Below are positions 15,588 through 23,919 of a stretch of DNA of 64,000 nucleotides, piece by piece. The stretch is from a virus, in the IMG/VR virus record IMGVR_UViG_3300045996_002337, positions 124,001-188,000 of that record; one strand, 5' to 3'. The translations under genes and the position numbers were made by a program. The notes beneath the pieces are model-generated. The model saw only the letters and a list, made by a program, of their open reading frames with translations, was not told the DNA's origin and searched no databases. Position 1 is the first letter of the stretch. Each line of letters begins with the position of its first letter.

Positions 15588-16484
15588 TTACACCGCCATA
15601 TCCATCTTGATTGCAGGCTGAGAAACGTAATTTTCCAGTGCGATGTCAGCCATCGTGAACTTTTCGATGTCGTCGATGTCTGGGTTCAACTTCAGAACTG
15701 GGGGCAGTCCGGGGATGCGAAGCAGCTGCTCACGCGCACCGTCAAGGTGGTTGTTGTAGAGGTGCACGTCGCCCAGATTCATGATCAACCGATCCACAGC
15801 TAGGCCAGCTACTTGGGCGAGCATGTGTGTAAACAGCGCATAAGATGCGATGTTAAACGGAAGCCCGAGCATCGTGTCAACCGAACGCTGGTACATTTGG
15901 CATGAAAGCTTGCCCTTTGCGACGAAGAACTGCGCCATCATATGGCAAGGCGGCAATGCCATTTGATCGAGCTCGCCAGGATTCCAAGCGCTGATGATCA
16001 TGCGCCGGTCGGTGTTGTTCGTCTTCAGCTTCTTGACTAGCTCGAGCAGTTGATCAACCTCTTCTTCAAGGTGCCAAACATGTCCGTCTTTGTCTGGAGT
16101 TGCAACATGGCGACCTGTCCACCAATGACGCCATTGAACGCCATACACGCGACCAAGGTCACCATCGAACCGCGCCTTCGGTTTCCAGTAGTCGGCCTGC
16201 GCGTTGCCCGTCCAGATCGTAACTTTTGATGGATCGCGGGAGCCGTGTAGAATCTCTGCCAGCCGCCGCTCATCGCCCGATCCTTCGATAAACCAAAGTA
16301 GTTCAGACGTAACCGCCTTCCATGCCAGTTTCTTGGTGGTCATGGCAGGGAACCCGGCTTTCAGGTCGATGTCGAGGGTACGGCCGAACAGGGCGCGGGT
16401 GCCCACGCCGGTGCGATCGGTGCGATCATCGCCGTTTTCGAGAATATCTCTAACCAGAGACAAATATTGATTTTCCCAGGTCAT
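15588..16484 (-). CDS. thyA: thymidylate synthase
   Basis: 298 residues. Makes dTMP from dUMP with methylene-tetrahydrofolate. Family marks in order: DRTGVGTRALFG (phosphate-binding Arg), TTKKLAWKAV and SELLWFIEG, VYGVQWRHW, catalytic Cys in PPCHMMAQFF, QRSVDTMLGLPFNIASY with the dUMP-selecting Asn, and DVHLYNNHL near the C-terminus; it ends in the KMDMAV tail typical of active ThyA. Works with the DHFR gene at 52448. A second, divergent ThyA-like gene lies at 39500-40465. Overlaps KptA by 4 nt. Confidence 0.97.
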   Translation of the reverse strand: MTWENQYLSLVRDILENGDDRTDRTGVGTRALFGRTLDIDLKAGFPAMTTKKLAWKAVTSELLWFIEGSGDERRLAEILHGSRDPSKVTIWTGNAQADYWKPKARFDGDLGRVYGVQWRHWWTGRHVATPDKDGHVWHLEEEVDQLLELVKKLKTNNTDRRMIISAWNPGELDQMALPPCHMMAQFFVAKGKLSCQMYQRSVDTMLGLPFNIASYALFTHMLAQVAGLAVDRLIMNLGDVHLYNNHLDGAREQLLRIPGLPPVLKLNPDIDDIEKFTMADIALENYVSQPAIKMDMAV

Positions 16485-17005
16485 ACTTTCACCTTAATAT
16501 ATTTTGAATCTACTGAACTTACGAGCCATACGCCATTTTCAGATTTGAAGAAAATGATGCCGTCGGTAAGCATTTGCGCTGCGTCGATTTCAAATACCGC
16601 AACATCGCCACGGCGCCGACCCCCAACATCTCTTGCCTCTTGTTCTTCGGCGGTGAGGTGAACGTAGTGCCGCTTCATTGGCTTAATGCCAGATTTTTTA
16701 ATTCCCTCGGCCGCGTCCTTTGTCGTACCGTGATACAGCGTCGGTGGTGGAATTGCTTTTGCGAAGGTCAGGCGAACTTGGCTGGTGCTGTGCCCCTGAT
16801 TTGCACGAATCTTCTTGCCATCTTCTGATATGGAATATCGCTGCTTTGGGTCTAGTTCAACGATTGACTTCATTTCAGCAATGGTAAATCCTGCACTTTT
16901 GACAAGGTCTTCCATGGAAGCCCAGCCGTCACGATCTAATTTTAGACCTTTAGCTTCAGGACGGTGTCTTAGCAAGAAGGACAGAAATTTTGATCGTTCA
17001 TTCAT
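16481..17005 (-). CDS. kptA: tRNA/RNA 2'-phosphotransferase (Tpt1/KptA)
   Basis: 174 residues, usual family length. N-terminal winged-helix half with FLSFLLRHRPEAKGLKLD and the Arg-His pair, RYSISEDGKKIRANQGHS, then the NAD-binding half with LYHGTTKDAAEGI, PMKRHYVHLTAEEQEA, VGGRRRGD and FFKSENGVWLV. The enzyme moves an internal 2'-phosphate from RNA splice/repair junctions to NAD+, releasing nicotinamide and ADP-ribose 1''-2'' cyclic phosphate. In a phage it would finish RNA ends sealed by 2'-phosphate-leaving repair, or take part in NAD/ADP-ribose chemistry with the macro-domain gene nearby. Overlaps the SLOG-type gene upstream by 8 nt. Confidence 0.93.
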   Translation of the reverse strand: MNERSKFLSFLLRHRPEAKGLKLDRDGWASMEDLVKSAGFTIAEMKSIVELDPKQRYSISEDGKKIRANQGHSTSQVRLTFAKAIPPPTLYHGTTKDAAEGIKKSGIKPMKRHYVHLTAEEQEARDVGGRRRGDVAVFEIDAAQMLTDGIIFFKSENGVWLVSSVDSKYIKVKV

Positions 17006-17564
17006 TGGTGTATTGTATCAACTCTGACGGTAGAAGTCCACGCGTATGCAGGTCAAGTAGCACCCATGTGACAAGCTTGTGGGTTGAATGAAAGTGGTGC
17101 GTGTCGTTGCCCGTGTCGCGGTTGCCCGCCACATTTAATACATGAATGCGATTTTTGATTATCCAATGAACCACCGGTTTAACCTGCTCATTAAGCCATT
17201 CGTTAGTGTAGTCGCGATCTACTTGGATTCTGAGGAGGGGCTTCTTCGTCTTTTCTGCAAAATTTGCGGTGAGGGTGCACCCAGGTGATGCCAGATTTGA
17301 GGCGATGATAAGTGTACCATCCGACCGCTCTACGTTAACACGCGTACGCGGGGCATAGCTAAATGACGCGTGTTCAGCCAAACCAAAGACATCACGCAGC
17401 CTGAGATTTGGCCCCGTTTGTGTACGATACCCGAGCGGTGCGGTACCGCCAGTTGCAACTCCCATTTCGCGAGCTGCGTGGAGACCGCCTTGGTCTGCAC
17501 CAACCTGACCACCAGAAATCACCTTGAAGAGGCCAACAAAATCAGGTTCGTGAAATGTCAACAT
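16998..17564 (-). CDS. SLOG-superfamily protein, putative MoCo-carrier-like
   Basis: 188 residues. Rossmann-like start FKVISGGQVGADQGGLHAAR, then GGTAPLGYRTQTGPN, SDGTLIIASNLASPGCTLT and KPLLRIQVD. This pattern fits the 'putative molybdenum carrier' branch of the SLOG superfamily, whose members bind nucleotides or ADP-ribose-like ligands. The physiological ligand is unknown. Gene order SLOG-KptA-ThyA-(2 small)-macro, all overlapping, suggests a shared NAD/ADP-ribose theme. Confidence 0.78.
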   Translation of the reverse strand: MLTFHEPDFVGLFKVISGGQVGADQGGLHAAREMGVATGGTAPLGYRTQTGPNLRLRDVFGLAEHASFSYAPRTRVNVERSDGTLIIASNLASPGCTLTANFAEKTKKPLLRIQVDRDYTNEWLNEQVKPVVHWIIKNRIHVLNVAGNRDTGNDTHHFHSTHKLVTWVLLDLHTRGLLPSELIQYTNE

Positions 17565-17865
17565 CGCCAGCCCATTGATCAGCTTCTTCCTCGAAGCCGT
17601 GTTTTTCTAAAAGATACTCGTAATCAACAAGCGCGTCATCACTGTGATAATCCACCAACAACCCAAGCAGATCGTTCTGAAGTGCCATGCGTGAGTTCAA
17701 CTCTCGCCATCTGGAATTGTTAGATCGTACATGCATGATCCATATCATTGGGATCAAGAAGAAGGCATCATGGAGGTGGGCTCCGAAGATCGCCCAAAGC
17801 ATGAGTCCGAAGCTCGCCCCAAGCAGGAGATTGATCAACCTAAATGACCAAGCATCTGCTCGCAT
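17542..17865 (-). CDS. small membrane protein, two TM segments
   Basis: 107 residues. Hydrophobic segments at about 8-26 (FRLINLLLGASFGLMLWAIF) and 31-45 (HDAFFLIPMIWIM), then a charged cytosolic tail with an acidic helix. Not recognised. Overlaps both neighbours (23 nt with the SLOG gene; shares one base with the DnaJ-like stop). Confidence 0.65.
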   Translation of the reverse strand: MRADAWSFRLINLLLGASFGLMLWAIFGAHLHDAFFLIPMIWIMHVRSNNSRWRELNSRMALQNDLLGLLVDYHSDDALVDYEYLLEKHGFEEEADQWAGDVDISRT

Positions 17866-18695
17866 TAGAGCCCCTCAACGGTCTTATAGAGGTCGATGAT
17901 TTTCTGCCGCTCGATATCTTCTGGTCTGTTGAAGATTGGATTGAGCTTGATAAACATGTCCATTCGATTGTTCGAGGGCCGGTTAAACTCCTGCAGCCAA
18001 CCGTAGTAACCTTTGCTTGCCACCTTCAATCGATGAAGTGGATTAAAACCTGCCGGCACCCGCACCACCAGTTTTTCTCCAAGGAAGTCCTCGACTTTCA
18101 CCCAGGTCCCAGTGATCAGGTCAATTGCATCCACATCCATCGCGATTTCGACATCACCAACCTGAAGCCCGGCGCTGAAGAGGTTGTTTTGATTATCCAA
18201 CCCTCTAACCTTATGGAAAGACGATTGAATGGTCACGTGAACGGTAACGGGTCTGCCGTCACTAGCGACATACTTTCCTACATACCCACTTGGGGTGCCA
18301 CGTGGAATGTCGACAGTGGTGTTCGTGCCATCAGCCCTTTGAAATTCTGCACGAAACCCACGATAGGCAGTTCGCAGATCGACATTGACTTCATGTGCGG
18401 CAAAATCAAAATTGCTGTTTTGGCCATTCGGGGCTGACCTGTTCGCCTGACGAAATTCATCAGCCCAGTGGCCTGCATATTTGAATGTGCTTGAAGAGCC
18501 AGGCGAAGATGGACGTGAAACCGGCTCGCGGTAGCCGCCGTCAATCTTTTCCCAGGCGGCCTTGATTTCCTTGAACTTTGCTTCGTTGCCGGTCTCACGG
18601 TCCGGGTGATATCGCTGGGCGAGCTTACGGTAAGCATCTTTGGCTACCTGCACGTCACAGTTGGTGGAAACGCCGAGAACGGTAAATGGATTCAT
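17865..18695 (-). CDS. DnaJ-like co-chaperone
   Basis: Start placed at ATG 18695 (MNPFTVLGV, the usual J-domain opening); an in-frame GTG at 18719 overlapping the upstream stop is the alternative. J domain at residues 1-55 with AYRKLAQRYHPDRETG, including the HPD motif that stimulates Hsp70 ATPase. After a Ser/Pro linker come two beta domains (about 95-240) resembling the substrate-binding C-terminal domains of type II DnaJ; no zinc-finger Cys repeats. Likely recruits host DnaK for virion assembly or replication, as other phage J-proteins do. Confidence 0.85.
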   Translation of the reverse strand: MNPFTVLGVSTNCDVQVAKDAYRKLAQRYHPDRETGNEAKFKEIKAAWEKIDGGYREPVSRPSSPGSSSTFKYAGHWADEFRQANRSAPNGQNSNFDFAAHEVNVDLRTAYRGFRAEFQRADGTNTTVDIPRGTPSGYVGKYVASDGRPVTVHVTIQSSFHKVRGLDNQNNLFSAGLQVGDVEIAMDVDAIDLITGTWVKVEDFLGEKLVVRVPAGFNPLHRLKVASKGYYGWLQEFNRPSNNRMDMFIKLNPIFNRPEDIERQKIIDLYKTVEGL

Positions 18696-18711
18696 ACTTT
18701 TTGGGTGGGTG

Positions 18712-19089
18712 TTAAACACCGCCCTTGATGATTGGACGGTCCTTCTCTTCTTTGGAATCTACGTTGGAATCTACGTAGCGGACGAATTCGAAGTCATACC
18801 ATGACCAATCCACGTTCCATGCACGCTCGATGTTGCACAGTTCGTAGATGGCAATCTTACCGCTTTGCATCTCAACAGGAACCTGTATACCGAGCGTATT
18901 TGGGCAACCAAGTTCGTGCCACATAACCGCAATGCTAGATGTACGGAAGTGCTTTTTTGGTCCTTCTGCGGTGTTGTTAGGCGGAGAATACTCTTTAGGT
19001 TTAACAATCTGCTTAGCAAAATGCAAACTGACAACCAACGCAACAAGGACTACCGTCAGCAGAAGAAGGAGAAAAAAGGTGACCATCAT
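18712..19089 (-). CDS. membrane-anchored hypothetical protein (125 aa)
   Basis: A single N-terminal hydrophobic segment (residues 2-24, rich in Leu/Val) followed by a ~100-residue soluble domain with many aromatics (WNVDWSWYDFEF). Could be a signal anchor. Not recognised. ATGA overlap with the upstream gene. Confidence 0.65.
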   Translation of the reverse strand: MMVTFFLLLLLTVVLVALVVSLHFAKQIVKPKEYSPPNNTAEGPKKHFRTSSIAVMWHELGCPNTLGIQVPVEMQSGKIAIYELCNIERAWNVDWSWYDFEFVRYVDSNVDSKEEKDRPIIKGGV

Positions 19090-19343
19090 TTTGCAGTCAG
19101 CGTCGTGCCACAGATGATACAGAAGCGAGCGTCATAGGGATAGCCTTTGTGGTCTTGGAAAACCTCGTGCTTACAGTTGCGTCTTGCAAGCTCGCGCATA
19201 ATTTCAAGTCGCTGCAGCACGTCACGAGTATCATGAATTTCCTGACCCAGCGTTTTAAGCCTTGCCTTTAGAACTTCTTGCTCTTCCGTCAACCTACGAA
19301 CCGGTCGTGGGTTTTCTTCATCCGTATAGCCAATTATGGTCAT
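19086..19343 (-). CDS. small protein with zinc-ribbon-like C-terminus (85 aa)
   Basis: Long charged helix (residues 20-58), then NCKHEVF and RFCIICGTTL: Cys-x-His plus Cys-x2-Cys, consistent with one bound zinc. GGAG lies 8 nt before the ATG. No named family recognised. Confidence 0.65.
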   Translation of the reverse strand: MTIIGYTDEENPRPVRRLTEEQEVLKARLKTLGQEIHDTRDVLQRLEIMRELARRNCKHEVFQDHKGYPYDARFCIICGTTLTAK

Positions 19344-19402
19344 CTTGTTCTCCGTATGTAGACGGGGCGGACTTGAACGTCTCTTCTCCCTGAAGGTATT
19401 TA

Positions 19403-19433
19403 CACTAGAAGCGGTTCAAGCCCGCTTCTAGTG
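19403..19433. terminator. 12-bp perfect hairpin after gp52-like gene
   Basis: Arms CACTAGAAGCGG and CCGCTTCTAGTG, 7-nt loop, 13 nt past the topoisomerase stop in the minus direction. There is no U-tract (TAAATACC follows), so it may be a processing or stability element rather than a classical terminator. TAAATA next to it may be a late-type box for the gene at 19343. Confidence 0.55.
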
Positions 19434-19445
19434 ACCACTTGAAGA

Positions 19446-20846
19446 TTACTCTTCAGCGTCAAGTACGTTTTCTTCGTACTTGAATGCCTTCAATTCCCGC
19501 TTGTACATATCGTTCGCGGTATCGGACTCGAGCGTAGCGTAGTAAGTCTTCGATTCACCAAGCTTTTTCTCCAGCTCGGCGATCTTGTCCTTCGTCAGGT
19601 TCCAGATCGGCATGCCCAAGAGTTTGTCATAGTCAGCGAACTTTTCGCTCAGCAAAAGCGCAATCAGTTCCTTCTTCGACGTATCACGGAAGAGCTTGAC
19701 GTTTGCGAGATAGAAACGAATGAATCGAATCTGTTCGCTCATCCAGCGAATTGCTTCCGCCGTATCGCTCATGAGCTTTTGGCGACGCTTCTCATAGAAG
19801 CTGAGCCGCCAAACAGTGTACATCGTAATGATGTCTTCCGCGGACTCGAACCGTTGGAGCACGCCTTCAGCGTTCCAGAGGGTGAAGTTTTCGGACTCGC
19901 GGGCGACAAGCTTGAACTTTTGATACAACTGATCTTCAGACATCGCGGTCGTAGAACGCGGAACCGTCACCTTGAAGCAGAAGCTTTGCTCAGTCGACGA
20001 GTCTTCATAGTCCTTGATAACTTCTTCTTCCTCAAGACGGTTGAGGATTGCCTTGTAGTCATCAAGGAAGCGACCAACCGGCAGCTCGGTGATCATGATT
20101 GTGGTGGAGTTCACAACCTCAAGCTTGCCGGTCGTGACGATCTGTCCATTTTCATTACGAGAGACCGAGCCTTTGAAGCCGCCGAGGGCCCGGAACCAAG
20201 GGACGAGGGTGCCAGGAACCAGCTTCTTACCATCCAGAACCTTGAGTGTGGCATCACGAACATGCATCGGATGATAAGGCTTGATCTCGACGCTGTGGCC
20301 AGTACCGATGCCTGTGGCGCCGTTAATCAAGGCGAGCGGGAGAATCGGGAGGTAGAATTTTGGCTCGATCTTTTCGCCGTCAACGATGTGGTGCTCGAGA
20401 ATGATGTCATCCTCTTTCTTGCACAGCATGCGGAAGTTCTCAGAGAGCTTCGTCTTGATGTAGCGACCAGCACCAGGATCACGCGTAAGGCGCGAACCGA
20501 ATTGGCCCTTCGGGCTGAAGAGGTTCATGTTGTTCGAGCCAGCGTACTTCACTGCAGCGAGGCCGGCAAGAGTCGACTCCATCGAGCCAGTGCCGTGGTG
20601 GTAGTCGGTGAGTTCCGCGATCGAGGCTGCAAGTCGCGCAACGACGTGAAAGTTGGCGTTCTCACCCTTCAGGTACGTGCCGTAGATGGCCTTACGCTGC
20701 GATGGTTTGAGACCGTCAATTCCAGGAATCGAACGAACGTTGTCGTAAAGCGAGAACGTTTTGAACGCAGAGTTGAAGAAGTTGCGTGCGCTGATCGATT
20801 GCGTCGTCGTGGAGCCGTGCTTTGAAACGATGTTGATTTTCTTCAT
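19446..20846 (-). CDS. 52: DNA topoisomerase II medium subunit (T4 gp52-like)
   Basis: 466 residues from ATG 20846, which lies 6 bp from a TATAAT box; T4 gp52 has 442. Cleavage-religation (GyrA/ParC-type) subunit: IDGLKPSQRKAIYG at the N-terminus, DYHHGTGSMESTLAG, FSPKGQFGSRLTRDPGAGRY with the catalytic Tyr, then the C-terminal coiled coil with ALLLSEKFADYDKLLGMP. Works with the ATPase subunit gene just upstream (21108-23072). Needed for phage DNA replication and segregation in T4. Confidence 0.95.
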   Translation of the reverse strand: MKKINIVSKHGSTTTQSISARNFFNSAFKTFSLYDNVRSIPGIDGLKPSQRKAIYGTYLKGENANFHVVARLAASIAELTDYHHGTGSMESTLAGLAAVKYAGSNNMNLFSPKGQFGSRLTRDPGAGRYIKTKLSENFRMLCKKEDDIILEHHIVDGEKIEPKFYLPILPLALINGATGIGTGHSVEIKPYHPMHVRDATLKVLDGKKLVPGTLVPWFRALGGFKGSVSRNENGQIVTTGKLEVVNSTTIMITELPVGRFLDDYKAILNRLEEEEVIKDYEDSSTEQSFCFKVTVPRSTTAMSEDQLYQKFKLVARESENFTLWNAEGVLQRFESAEDIITMYTVWRLSFYEKRRQKLMSDTAEAIRWMSEQIRFIRFYLANVKLFRDTSKKELIALLLSEKFADYDKLLGMPIWNLTKDKIAELEKKLGESKTYYATLESDTANDMYKRELKAFKYEENVLDAEE

Positions 20847-20852
20847 AGGTCT

Positions 20853-20858
20853 ATTATA
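20853..20858 (-). promoter_or_regulatory. TATAAT box 6 bp before gp52-like ATG
   Basis: Minus-strand TATAAT followed by AGACCT and ATG. No clear TGTACA at the -35 position. Same 6-nt geometry as other boxes of the class. Confidence 0.55.
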
Positions 20859-20871
20859 CACCAGTTTTCAG

Positions 20872-21111
20872 TTATCGTGTTGCGTTAAGGGGACGCCACG
20901 GGCTTTTACCAAGCCGAAGACGATTGTAGCGGACTGTGGCTCGCATCCAAAATAGCGCCCGCCCGTTCATTTCTTCAGTCGGCTCGTTACCAGTGAGAAT
21001 AGAATAGTTTATCCCGTCTGATACCGCCGCCATCATGATGTCATGCGCGAGCAAGGCGCACTTCTTTGCCAGCTTGCGCCGTTCCCAACCACGAATAAGT
21101 TTAGTGATCAT
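20872..21111 (-). CDS. hypothetical basic protein between topoisomerase genes (79 aa)
   Basis: Start at ATG 21111, overlapping the gp39-like stop as ATGA. Basic N-terminus (RGWERRKLAKKC), a helix, and a basic C-terminus. No family recognised; being sandwiched between the two topoisomerase genes suggests co-expression only. Confidence 0.6.
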   Translation of the reverse strand: MITKLIRGWERRKLAKKCALLAHDIMMAAVSDGINYSILTGNEPTEEMNGRALFWMRATVRYNRLRLGKSPWRPLNATR

Positions 21112-23072
21112 TCTGCGCTCTTCACGATGAATTCTTCGAAGTCGGCTGCGGGAGTTTCCAGCCATGCCTTGCGATCGTCAGCACGTTGACCATTGAACGC
21201 GAGGTCAATTGCGTCCTTGTCATCTTCATCTTCCATCGTGACCTTGAAGAGATATGTGTCCAGATTTTGAAGGAACTTGGCGAACTCCTTCGTCTCCCAC
21301 TGCGAGAGGCCTTTGTAGTACTCATGCGCCCAACCGCGGAGCTTGACGCCTTCGGACTCTTCCCAATCGTGGAAGTCGCGTTCAGTGAAGAACTCAAGAT
21401 TCGGCTTGCCCTTCATTCGAACAACCACCACGGGGGTGCGAAGGATGTGGATGAAACCCATCTTGAACAGCTCAGGCCAGAACGTGTCGATCATGTTCAT
21501 CAGCAGACCACAGATGTGGAAGCCGTCTACGTCGGCGTCAGATGCAATCGCGAGCTTGCCGAAGCGCAGCTCAGCGAGTGACTTCACAGGCACACCAATT
21601 TGGAGGCCGATGATCGTGAGAATCTTTTGGATCTCGTTCGGTTCGACCTTCTTGCCTGCTTGTTCTTTTTCCTTCTTCTTGTCGAGACCCAACACACGGG
21701 TGATTTCCTTTTCACGCACGTTCAGCGGCTTACCCTTGAGAGGGAAAGAGGCGATGTATGGGTTGGAACCACGGCCACCTTGTACGGACTTGGCAGCAGA
21801 ATCACCCTCAGCCAGGAAGAGTACGCACTTGTGACGTTGCGTCCGTTCCATCGCGTCAGAAAACTTGTCCACCTTACGAGGATCAGATTTCGTTTGCTCC
21901 TTGCCGGCCTTACGCAGTTCCTTTTGGAGTTCGGCGTTGGCTTTCGCTTCGGCCCAATCAAGGATGGACTGAATGATCTCGGTCTTGAGCAGCTTCTGAA
22001 TGAACTTGTCAGAGACAGTCCAGGACGTCTTCCACTCGCTCGGCAGAGAAATCATGTTCTCCTTCGTCTGCGAGGAAAAACGCGGGCGGTTCACGTTTGC
22101 GCTGATATAGATGCGCATGTGACCGCGGATGTCACCTGGTGAAACGTCGACCTTGTGCTTTTTCTTGATGATCGTGCGGAGTTCATCGACGATCTGGTTG
22201 ATCGCGTACTTGACGTGCTCGCCACCTTGGTACGTTTCGACAGAGTTCACGAAGCTGATCTGCTCGAACCCATCGGACTTGGAGATGCCGACCTTCCAGT
22301 CGGGGGTCTCGTCGTAGACATATTCGTCGGCGTACATCGCGATGTAGTCATCGAAGTTGCGGGTCATGATCCGCTCGCCGTTCACGTAGAACTTGACCTT
22401 CGGGTTCGTGGCGGCCGCGTCCACGACCTTCTTGATCATACGCAGCTTGTGATCTTCGTCGAGACCCTTCAGCTTGAAGAACTCGTAGTCGGGGGTGAAG
22501 GTGATCTTCGTGTGGTTCTTGTCGTGATCACGAATCTTCGGTTCGCTGCGTTCGCGCATGCCGTTGAAGAACTCTTGGCGGAAGAGCTTCTTGCCATCAC
22601 ATGACTCGATCTTGAAGGACGTCGAGAGCACGTTCGTGAGCGTGGAACCGACGCCGTTGGTGCCGATAAGCTGCTGATCTTCTTCGTCGTTGAAGTTGGA
22701 GCCGGCGCGGAGGTTCGAGAACACCGTTTCTGCGATGTACTTGCCGGTCTGCGGGTGGAGCTGAACGGGGATGCCGCGGCCGTTGTCGGTCACCGAGATG
22801 GTGCCATCGTCGTTGATTTCAACGCGAATGGCGTCGAGAACATCTGGTGCACGACGGCTTTCGTCGATCGCGTTGTCGAGAATTTCAGAGAAGATCTTGA
22901 TGAAGGCAGGGATCACGCTGATCTGCTTGCGAACCATCTTCTTGGTTTCGGTGTCGTAGACCCACTGATCTGCGGTCTCAAGCGCGGTCGAACCCGCGTA
23001 CATGCCAGTACGTTTGCGGATGTGTTCGATTTCGTCGAGAACTTGGTAGGTTTGAGCGATGTGTTTTGTCAT
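21108..23072 (-). CDS. 39: DNA topoisomerase II large subunit (gp39-like, gp60 part fused)
   Basis: 654 residues. GHKL ATPase domain: EILDNAIDES, VTDNGRGIPVQ, IGTNGVGSTLTNV; transducer domain around residues 230-400; TOPRIM with FLAEGDSAAKS and SDADVDGFHICGLL. In T4 the TOPRIM part is split off as gp60; here ATPase and TOPRIM are in one chain as in GyrB/ParE. Forms the enzyme with the gp52-like subunit. Its ATG is 6 bp from a TATAAT box. Confidence 0.96.
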   Translation of the reverse strand: MTKHIAQTYQVLDEIEHIRKRTGMYAGSTALETADQWVYDTETKKMVRKQISVIPAFIKIFSEILDNAIDESRRAPDVLDAIRVEINDDGTISVTDNGRGIPVQLHPQTGKYIAETVFSNLRAGSNFNDEEDQQLIGTNGVGSTLTNVLSTSFKIESCDGKKLFRQEFFNGMRERSEPKIRDHDKNHTKITFTPDYEFFKLKGLDEDHKLRMIKKVVDAAATNPKVKFYVNGERIMTRNFDDYIAMYADEYVYDETPDWKVGISKSDGFEQISFVNSVETYQGGEHVKYAINQIVDELRTIIKKKHKVDVSPGDIRGHMRIYISANVNRPRFSSQTKENMISLPSEWKTSWTVSDKFIQKLLKTEIIQSILDWAEAKANAELQKELRKAGKEQTKSDPRKVDKFSDAMERTQRHKCVLFLAEGDSAAKSVQGGRGSNPYIASFPLKGKPLNVREKEITRVLGLDKKKEKEQAGKKVEPNEIQKILTIIGLQIGVPVKSLAELRFGKLAIASDADVDGFHICGLLMNMIDTFWPELFKMGFIHILRTPVVVVRMKGKPNLEFFTERDFHDWEESEGVKLRGWAHEYYKGLSQWETKEFAKFLQNLDTYLFKVTMEDEDDKDAIDLAFNGQRADDRKAWLETPAADFEEFIVKSAE

Positions 23073-23078
23073 GTGTTA

Positions 23079-23107
23079 ATTATACAACGTTTCAACCTGT
23101 GCGTACA
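23079..23107 (-). promoter_or_regulatory. promoter, TGTACG-N17-TATAAT, 6 bp from ATG
   Basis: Minus strand TGTACG (23102-23107), a spacer with ACAGGTT, TATAAT (23079-23084), then TTAACA and the gp39-like ATG. Leaderless geometry. Confidence 0.78.
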
Positions 23108-23121
23108 ATGAGATTTTTAGG

Positions 23122-23322
23122 TCACTGGCAGATGAGAACAATCTCAGGATTCACCTCATGAAACGTGATGAGCTGCCCGCAGAGAGATTCACCCGCGTAT
23201 TCATACAGCTTGCCAGCACGCACCACAAAGTTGTAGTCGAGGACAGGGCTGCCTGGTGTCACCGTGATCTTCGCCACAACTTCACCTGACCAATTGTAGA
23301 GCTCGATCATTTTGATTCTCAT
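23122..23322 (-). CDS. hypothetical protein (66 aa)
   Basis: Start at ATG 23322 with CAGGA 6 nt before it; ATG 23328, which overlaps the upstream stop, is the alternative. All-beta small protein (ELYNWSGEVVAKITV). Not recognised. Confidence 0.6.
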   Translation of the reverse strand: MRIKMIELYNWSGEVVAKITVTPGSPVLDYNFVVRAGKLYEYAGESLCGQLITFHEVNPEIVLICQ

Positions 23323-23324
23323 AG

Positions 23325-23513
23325 TCATTCCTGATTGTAAAAGCATTCGGCCCGCGCCAACCAACCTGCCCATGCCATATAGGTGTCATCAGCGATGAAT
23401 GCAGGCATGTCAGAATGATCCGTAGTCCTTTCATCAGTGGTCGTGTCGAACTCATTCTTTTTAGCCCAAATGATGAACTTAATACGTTCACCAAAGATTT
23501 GTGCTTTTTCCAT
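23325..23513 (-). CDS. hypothetical protein (62 aa)
   Basis: Start at ATG 23513 with AAGGA 6 nt upstream; ATG 23519 in the overlap is the alternative. Tryptophan-rich C-terminal half (MAWAGWLARAECFY). Not recognised. Middle gene of a three-gene overlapping set. Confidence 0.58.
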   Translation of the reverse strand: MEKAQIFGERIKFIIWAKKNEFDTTTDERTTDHSDMPAFIADDTYMAWAGWLARAECFYNQE

Positions 23514-23515
23514 GA

Positions 23516-23803
23516 TCATTCCTTAATAGCTTTGAGTGCATTCATAGCCTGAATCACTTCAGCTTCTTGCATAGGATCCCAGTTACCTGCATCGCCTGAC
23601 TGAATCAGACTGATGTAATGCTGGGTCATGTCATCCAATGCTTTGGTAAGCATTTCAATCTTGGTATCTGCCTTCAATGCCAATTCAGCAGCAGCATGGC
23701 GAGCTTCTTTGTGACCGGTCTTGTAGCAAATACGTTCTTGAAAGCTGTTGTAATGATTGATATCACCGCAACTCAGATTCATGATTTGATCGTGGTAAGA
23801 CAT
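23516..23803 (-). CDS. hypothetical helical protein (95 aa)
   Basis: ATG 23803 chosen because AAGGAA lies 7 nt upstream. Helical, with a HxxxH-rich N-terminus (SCGDINHYNSF) and a long central helix. Not recognised. First gene behind the promoter at 23842-23870. Confidence 0.62.
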   Translation of the reverse strand: MSYHDQIMNLSCGDINHYNSFQERICYKTGHKEARHAAAELALKADTKIEMLTKALDDMTQHYISLIQSGDAGNWDPMQEAEVIQAMNALKAIKE

Positions 23804-23841
23804 GGTTATTCCTTTGTGGCAGTTGCCGTGTTGATAGATGC

Positions 23842-23870
23842 ATTGTACACCGCTCTCACTAAGAAGTACA
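23842..23870 (-). promoter_or_regulatory. promoter, TGTACT-N17-TACAAT
   Basis: Minus strand TGTACT, 17-nt spacer, TACAAT, followed by GCATCTAT, the same kind of flank as ACATCTAT after the boxes at 763 and 56198. Leader of about 35 nt to the gene at 23803, which has a good ribosome binding site. Confidence 0.68.
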
Positions 23871-23877
23871 CATAAAA

Positions 23878-23898
23878 AAGCCCTCACGAGGAGGGCTT
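23878..23898 (-). terminator. rho-independent terminator
   Basis: Stem AAGCCCTC/GAGGGCTT with a 5-nt loop, followed on the minus strand by TTTTTT. Ends the transcript of the genes at 23920-24949, just before the next promoter. Confidence 0.8.
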
Positions 23899-23919
23899 GA
23901 AATATAAGCGTTGAATTTC

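Noticed and set aside
19779-20825. 348-codon plus-strand open frame
   Set aside because: Antisense to the gp52-like gene.
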